64,000 bases of DNA, taken from Kuschelorhynchus macadamiae. Taxonomy: Eukaryota; Arthropoda; Insecta; Coleoptera; Curculionidae. The stretch is taken from positions 310,001-374,000 of the forward strand of contig JAUTXW010002365.1 of assembly GCA_030620095.1 (NCBI GenBank), given 5' to 3'. The translations under genes and the position numbers were made by a program. This document shows, one piece after another, positions 57,985 to 64,000 of the stretch (positions within the stretch are counted from its first letter, which is position 1; each line of letters starts with the position of its first letter). The notes beneath the pieces were generated by a model. That model saw nothing but the letters and a program-made list of their open reading frames with translations, was not told the DNA's origin and ran no database searches.

Positions 57985-58935
57985 GTTACTTTCACAATAA
58001 CTAAAAAAAAAACTGTCGTTTCCTCTTTATACAACTTAATTAAAACTACTTAAAAAAATATCTAATTCAAAATAATACTCTAACTAAATGTCCTGATTTT
58101 TAATTTGTAAATACTTCCGTTTTTATATAAAATCCATAATGAAGAATCAGTAAGGATAAGAGTCTATGTAATATTTCAACGTGGAAACACGCGTCGAGCG
58201 AAAAATTTAAAATTCGATATTCTCCCTCGCACTTTTTGGTCAATTTTGCTAATGATCTGGAAACTTTTCGAAAAGGCAAGTTCCGCTTACAAATAACCTG
58301 TATTAACATTTTCCTTACTTTGTATGCAAATTTAGGGTGGTTCGGGCTACGCAAAATAAATTCATTTTAAAAGCATGTCATCACAAAACTTCCATTTATT
58401 TTGTCCGTTCGTCTTTTACCTTACGATTATTTTATCTTTTGGACCACTTTTGTGTGTATATTTCATTGAATAATTTAATTTGTAGAATTTTGCACCTAGT
58501 GTTCATTTTTGTAGGGTTAAATTTTATTTCTCTTACATGCAAATATTTACTTTTTTAAGTATTAATAAATATATATTAGGTAGATAGGAATAATATTAGA
58601 AAAACGAATTAAAATTAAATATAACGATAGCTCTTATGTAGAAATGCGACAAACTGCTCTTGAAAGTTTGTATAGTATATATAAGAAGTATATAAAATCC
58701 TAAATTATATGGCTTTATCACTATAACGCCAACGTCCATACTATATAATAAAACTTGCTCAATGTAAAAACGCAGTAAATTATTTTATAGAAGTTAGAAA
58801 TGAAAATAAATTATAGGGTGATAAAATCCAAAATGCAAATGCATCATTCAATAATCTCCCAAAAAGTGTTTTTTATATATATAATTTTTTGATTTTTATT
58901 TCTCTTTTTTTAAGGAAAACCTGGAATTTGGAAAA
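57985..58935 (-). repeat. Second long inverted repeat, right arm
   Basis: The inverted partner of 53720-54830. On the minus strand it gives KFAYKVRKMLIQVICKRNLP and KLTKKCEGEYRILNF. The outer edge is AAAACCTGGAATTT. Confidence 0.8.
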
Positions 58936-60483
58936 AGTGTGCAGTTCCTTACTTTCCAGAATGCATTTTGTAGAGATACATTAATGCCTAGTAAATATTG
59001 TGAGATGTGAGAACTTAAAATTCACTTAAATATGTTATAAACCCATTTTGTCTTTTTTTATTAAGAGACACATCCAAACTTTTCCTTGTTTTTATAATAC
59101 TTTGTCGTTTCTTGATACGAATAAATGCACTGAGAATTTTGATAATTTTCTTTTTTTAGATAGTAACAAAGATATTTTGATCTTTAGGACAAATCTAACC
59201 CAATTTTTAAGATTTTGAGTTTGGTTAAAAATAGTTCAATAGCATTTTAACAAAACAAAATATTAGTATCATAATTATAAGAGTTTATATTTCAGGATTG
59301 TATGTCAACCCAAGCCATTCTGCTTTTGTGTTTAATGCTTGTTTTTCTTATCAGAGTATAGGAAATATTTGGAACTAAATCTTCGGTATTTTCTATAAAA
59401 AAGTTTTAGATCTTAAACAATTTTTTTTTGGTTGTAAAGAAATGGTTAAAAAATTGGCAAACAGTTAGGCCAAGAGCTAATTAAAATTTATTTTTGTGAT
59501 AAAGAAATATAAGCTTGAAATAAAAAGGATCTGGAAGGTTATATTGGGCAATTTAAAGAAAAAATTGTTGAGAAAGAATTTCTAAAATGTAAGTTTTTGT
59601 GCAAAATATATGCAATTTTAAGTAAATTGTGTTCTTTTTTAAGCTTATGTGTATGTCCTGGTATTGTGGCATGGCGACATTCTAGTCAATTTTTACAATT
59701 TTGTTTTTAGTGCGTGTTATTGAGAAAGTATACTTCTATGTAAAATTTTTACGTGCGTTCGCTAATTAATGACCATAATAATTTATAAAAAGTAATTAAA
59801 AAAGTTAAAATAAAGTGTTTTATTAAAATCTAATAATGATTTTAAAATTAATGTATCCAATATCTCTAATATGACGTCACCAATATTCTCCCTTGACCGT
59901 ACATGCGTAATTCGGATCTGTCTTATAAATATATTCTCACAAATTTACTACCTAAAGAACAGTTTCATAGCGATCGGAGACTTTTAGTTCTATAGGAAAT
60001 AATAAGCGAATTTTAAGGAAAAAAATCAATATTTTTCTTATATAAAGGATCTCGCACAAACCTTATGGAAAATTGGTTAAGGTGAAATTGGCAGAATTTT
60101 TCATATGTTGTAGTTCTTGCTCTCTTAAGCAAAAGATGTCCTAGTCACAATCTAATCATATGCCTAGTTTTTAGAATACAGGGTGTTAAACTTTGCCCAA
60201 ATCCTATATAAAATATACAGGGAAAACAGGATGGCCCTTTATCTCGGAACTGAAGGGTTTTCGAACCTTTAATTATATAAAACTTTTTCTTATTTCAGCC
60301 ATTTTACCGAAACCGGTTTTCCTTGTGTCAATAGTCCTTTATTTTATATACACGTAAAGAAAGAGAGATAACCATTACATTTCTAATTTTTACTTATATA
60401 AAATCTTTCTTGGAAATAGTGCTCACAGTATAATACATCAGTGATTTTGAATGATTTTATTTTTTAAGTTTTGTTGTAATATC
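58936..60483. other. Non-coding stretch with repeat fragments
   Basis: It holds the reverse and direct partners of segments at 55258-57585. Near 60178 ACAGGGTGTTAAACTTTGCC and near 60217 TACAGGGAAAACAGGATGGC look like ends of small elements. No gene supported. Confidence 0.5.
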
Positions 60484-60671
60484 AAGACGTTTCGACCATT
60501 TTATTGCCCTTATCAGTTATCTTAATATACAGCTAACAGAAGACATATACATTACTATACATTTAAAACCTTACTCTTTTTAAATGGATAGTTTGTAATA
60601 TAATACCGTTTTAAATGTCTAGTAATGTATATGTGTCCTGTTACTCGTATTTGTAAATTATAAATAGAAAA

Positions 60672-60765
<94 letters not shown>

Positions 60766-60900
60766 TTTAAATTTTTTTTGTCAAAATTTTCGACCATTTT
60801 ATGACTTTTATCAGAAAATTTCAATCTACAAACATTTTTGTTTAAAATTCCAAAATACGAGTAACAGGACACATATACGTTACTGTACCATACAATACTT
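60484..60900. repeat. Inverted and direct repeats around a (TA)n tract
   Basis: A GTTTCGACCATTTTAT-like word followed by CTTATCAG occurs at about 60489 and, slightly changed, at 60788. GTCCTGTTACTCGTATTT at about 60635 is inverted at about 60853. GACGTTTCGACCATT resembles phrases near Penelope-like ends, so this could be a relic of one, but no RT is present. Confidence 0.6.
60681..60763. repeat. (TA)n microsatellite
   Basis: About 83 bases of TA, preceded by a poly-A run on the plus strand. Confidence 0.97.
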
Positions 60901-61286
60901 TTTTGGCCTTGAGCTTAGCTCAAAATAAATCAAAAAAATAATTTTTTTTCTAAATTATCTAAAAAGACTGTACATTTCGGTATGTCCTTAGGTTCATTAT
61001 TATAAACAATAATAGGATAGAAATCCCAGATATTAGATATATAATCCCCACGAACCTAAACAATCAATTAAAGAGAAAGTATATAAGGCCAAGGAAATTT
61101 AGTCAGGCATACACTTTTCGTCCTGGGGCTAGTGCAAGAAATTTTTTAAGTACACACAAAACACGGAACGGCCCGGTTGAAAAACATTTAAGGAAAGTAA
61201 ACAATAGAACAAATTATTAAATAAGCATTTTACAGCTTTTCAAATAATTCAAAAAGGTTTTCTCTATACTCGGATCAGTACACACT
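60901..61286. other. Non-coding stretch
   Basis: A possible 3' UTR of the minus-strand LINE fragment that follows; nothing else recognised. Confidence 0.5.
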
Positions 61287-62345
61287 TTAGTCATAAAGCA
61301 ATAATGGAAGTAAGTGTAGGTTCCTTAGTTCGGAAGAAAGATATGATACGGATTCTGTGTTTTGTAGATGTTTGTTGAATCTTCCATGCCCAGCCAGAAA
61401 CCTAAAATAAGACACAAACAATTTGCGAGATAGTTGCATTCTATGGGCAAGAGATTTCTCATTTAGATTATGGTAATTTAATGAATATAGAGTAGGGGAA
61501 CTAAGTGCTATATTTATATATAATTGTTTCCATGTCTCCCGTAATTTTTCTTTGATTAGTCTAAATAAATCCGAGTGTGGGATAGCTTCTGAGGGAAGGC
61601 CCACTGAACTTGTTTCCTTTGCTGCTTTATCCGCCAGTTCATTTCGACCAAACGAATTCAATGTTAACCTTTCTAGAGGAAAGTTTAGAGATTAAGTTAA
61701 AAATACTGGCAATAATAGAATGCTTGCAGTTAAGGTTATTTTTTAGGGATAACAAAACAGACTGAGAATCAGATATTACGACCACGTTGGATATTGTATT
61801 ATCTAAACTGACAAATTCTAGAGCCTTTACTATAGCTAACGCATAAACCAAAAAAATTGATGATAATTTATGGCTTTTATATATTTTAGTTACTTTAGTC
61901 TGTGGGATTACAAATGCACAACCTACTCCATTAATAATTTTTAAACCGTCAGAATATATTTTATAGTAGGATTTAAACTGATCTAAAACTGCTTCTTCCA
62001 GATTTAAATAAGTAATGTTTAATGGGTTTTCAAATAAGAAATAGTTATTCCTTTTCAGAATAATTTTTGTATTTCGCTGATGTAGTGAAAGCTTCAGCAA
62101 GGAGAGGGCTATTTTTATTGGACCAAAACGGTAGTGTTGGGTTATCTATAGCTAATTTATTTATTCTATTTACAATGTTTTTAGGAATATCTCCGCTAAT
62201 ACTTTTCTCCCTGAAAATAATGGGTGTTCGCCACACTCTGGCAGAAGCGCCTGAATTGACGTGGGTTGAAACGCTCCCGAAGTCAACCTCATAGCCTTAT
62301 GTCGTAATACATTAATTTTTTTAAGGCGTGAATTTTAAGCAGCTG
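61287..62345 (-). pseudogene. LINE ORF2 3' end: thumb, RNase H and C-terminal domain
   Basis: The minus-strand frame starts near 62345 with VLRHKAMRLTSGAFQPTSIQ, the post-RT thumb block, and continues WRTPIIFREKSISGDI. RNase H shows YSDGLKIINGVGCAF, VYALAIVKALEF, ISDSQSVLLSL and, after a frameshift near 61660, FGRNELADKAAKE. The loop that normally carries Pro-Ser-His is lost at the shift. The C-terminal domain reads RMQLSRKLFVSYFRFLAGHG and ends at a stop at 61287. The 5' part of the element is absent, as in ordinary 5'-truncated LINE insertions. RNase H places it in the I/R1-like supergroup. Confidence 0.8.
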
Positions 62346-62356
62346 CATAAAATTTG

Positions 62357-62358
<2 letters not shown>

Positions 62359-62405
<47 letters not shown>
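62359..62405. repeat. (TA)n microsatellite
   Basis: About 47 bases of TA, lying just at the 5'-truncated edge of the minus-strand LINE. Confidence 0.96.
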
Positions 62406-62408
<3 letters not shown>

Positions 62409-63889
62409 TAGGGAACGGTACTAATGAAAGCTAGACCTAAATTGGTTTTTAGCTACACCAAGCTTTCGGTAATCTTTTTTACTCTTTTCATTTTTTTATC
62501 TTTTATGCACATAATTACACTGCTATGCAACTAAATTCAGATAACTTCTTGCGAAAAACAAACACCTTTTAAACTCTCCGCTATAATTTCCTCTGATTTT
62601 CGATTCGTATGTTGATATTAATTCTAGAGTCCGAACGAAGTTGATTTTTTGGCCGAAGCCGATCCCGAACTGTGCCTGCCCTTTCGAAGCCGAAGGAATT
62701 CTATCCGCATGAGCAATTCGTAACATTTTGTGGTTGTAAGTTGTTATACGATAGGCAAAATTTATTCGAGTTGTGTTTTTTAATACAATGGAAAAACTCA
62801 TATATAAAAATAAAAACTAAAAATTTAAATTTTTTGACTAAAAATGATACTAAAAAAAATCGTTGTTTCTTTTGTTTCAACATACAATTTTTTTTCACCC
62901 AATAAGAGACAATCGGCAAATTTTTCGCCGGAACTTTCCTCGTAACATAGTTCACCACGTACATAAAACACAGTTTATATTTACATACATTAGGTAAAAA
63001 CTTTAAATATAAATATTAATATGTGACGCTTTATTTCAATAAAGTTATAAATTAAAATTACTTATTTTTGTCGCCAAGTAAGCAAAGCTTACCTTATAAG
63101 AAAACTATCCTATAATTATAATTTATACAATATTTGTGAAGTTATTGCCAAATAAATATATTATATGTATACTATATAAATCGTATTATGTGTGTGAAGG
63201 AATACCTTACAATTTACCGATGTATTAAAATTTATTTTATTTCATATTCATTTTGTATATATTTTAATATCAATAAATAAAAAAGGTTTTTTTAGACCTA
63301 GCGCCTATTATTAATATGGTAAATATTTTCAGATTTTAAAACCAAACCTTTAAAATAAATAAATTTAAATCTGAAATATTTTTAGGCAGTTAGTTGATTA
63401 ATAACCTTTTACTATCGCGACAAAGTGTTATAGGAAAATCAATAAATTACTTAACCTTTTCTCTAAGTACCTTTTTTAGAATAAATCAACAGAAACCCCG
63501 ATTTTCATGTGAATTTGTTTTATTTACATATCTAAAAATCATTCAGATTAAAGCAAATATATATTTTTTATCGCAACAACTTTTACCAAGTTCTTTGGAC
63601 GTACTTACATGCATATATACATAAACCCTTCATATATTCAAACATTTATTCACTTACCATACCTTTTTAAACAACATCATTGCTTCGATATCCAGTATAC
63701 TATTTTTTAAATTTTGTTTTAATTTCTTGTTATTTTATTTTAATTTTAATATTTTGATTATTTTGTATTTTTTATAAATTTATTTACATAATCTGTAAAT
63801 AAATCAAATATCACATTTATTATTTACCTTCATAAAAAGACGGTCTAGAAAATGGAATTTTACCGACTTTTTAAAGTTTTGTAGTTAAA
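62406..63889. other. AT-rich non-coding stretch
   Basis: Apart from a GC-richer patch near 62620-62710 (repeated GAAGCCGA words) nothing is recognised; the overlapping opposed frames at 62523-62964 look like chance. Confidence 0.5.
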
Positions 63890-64000
63890 TCGACATGTTG
63901 TTATATACCTAGGATTGACCAAATTTTACTAGTTCGTCCCCATTTCACGCTAATTTTTTTTGTAAAATTTCAACTTAATTGGACTAACTCGTCACCAAAT
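63890..64000 (-). repeat. Hairpin-headed repeat family, module fragment
   Basis: On the minus strand GGGGACGAACTAGTAAAATT preceded by TGAAATTTTACAAAAAAAAT matches the family module phrase. It continues beyond the window. Confidence 0.5.

Noticed and set aside
60555..60872. Open frame of 105 codons on the minus strand
   Set aside because: Its middle is only the (TA)n repeat read as Tyr-Ile; the flanks are inverted repeat sequence.

Overview
The window looks like intergenic DNA from an arthropod nuclear genome, most likely an insect. It is strongly AT-rich, and I found no convincing single-copy host gene, tRNA or rRNA. Almost every protein-like stretch belongs to a transposable element: CR1/L2-like and I-like non-LTR retrotransposons, a Penelope-like element, Tc1/mariner-type transposases, a piggyBac-like tail, and a transposase-like family conserved in arthropods. 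The mix fits a large, repeat-rich insect genome. A beetle is possible, but the sequence cannot settle the order.

Layout, left to right. 1-5700: a mariner-related transposase gene split by an almost intact CR1/L2-like LINE (about 555-4840) whose ORF2 is broken by one TAG. 5.7-12.9 kb: non-coding DNA with short tandem repeats and a 2.36-kb TA-flanked element (10465-12819). 12.9-15.2 kb: the largest copy of a non-coding, hairpin-headed modular repeat family that recurs, in both orientations, near 9.3, 27.9, 42, 51.8, 55.9, 57.7 and 64 kb. 17.7-24.6 kb: a transposase-like gene on the minus strand, cut in two by a 5.2-kb Penelope-like insertion flanked by a 13-bp target duplication. 25.7-26.9 kb: a LINE fragment. 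32.2-38.6 kb: a long, frameshifted I-like LINE with a zinc-knuckle ORF1 and an endonuclease/RT/RNase H ORF2. 39.8-41.1 kb: a degraded mariner-like element containing a foldback insertion. 44.2-46.1 kb: a piggyBac-like tail and a minus-strand LINE remnant.

46.9-51.2 kb: two inverted arms of about 830 bp flanking a Tc1-like DD34E transposase gene with a 188-bp intron-like gap. 51.6-59.8 kb: a nested mosaic with hairpin-headed repeats, a 1546-bp long-TIR element with a 5-bp target duplication, and a second long inverted repeat with arms of about 1 kb. 60.5-64 kb: simple and inverted repeats, a minus-strand LINE 3' end, and AT-rich DNA.

The genes do not form a pathway; the region is a stack of insertions. 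Relative order can be read at three places: LINE into mariner-like transposase, Penelope-like element into transposase-like gene, and long-TIR element into hairpin-headed repeat. The feature I find least explained is the hairpin-headed family. It has no coding capacity, a stem-loop near its 5' end that keeps its pairing while its sequence varies, higher-order modules, and repeated ATGGCGG motifs.
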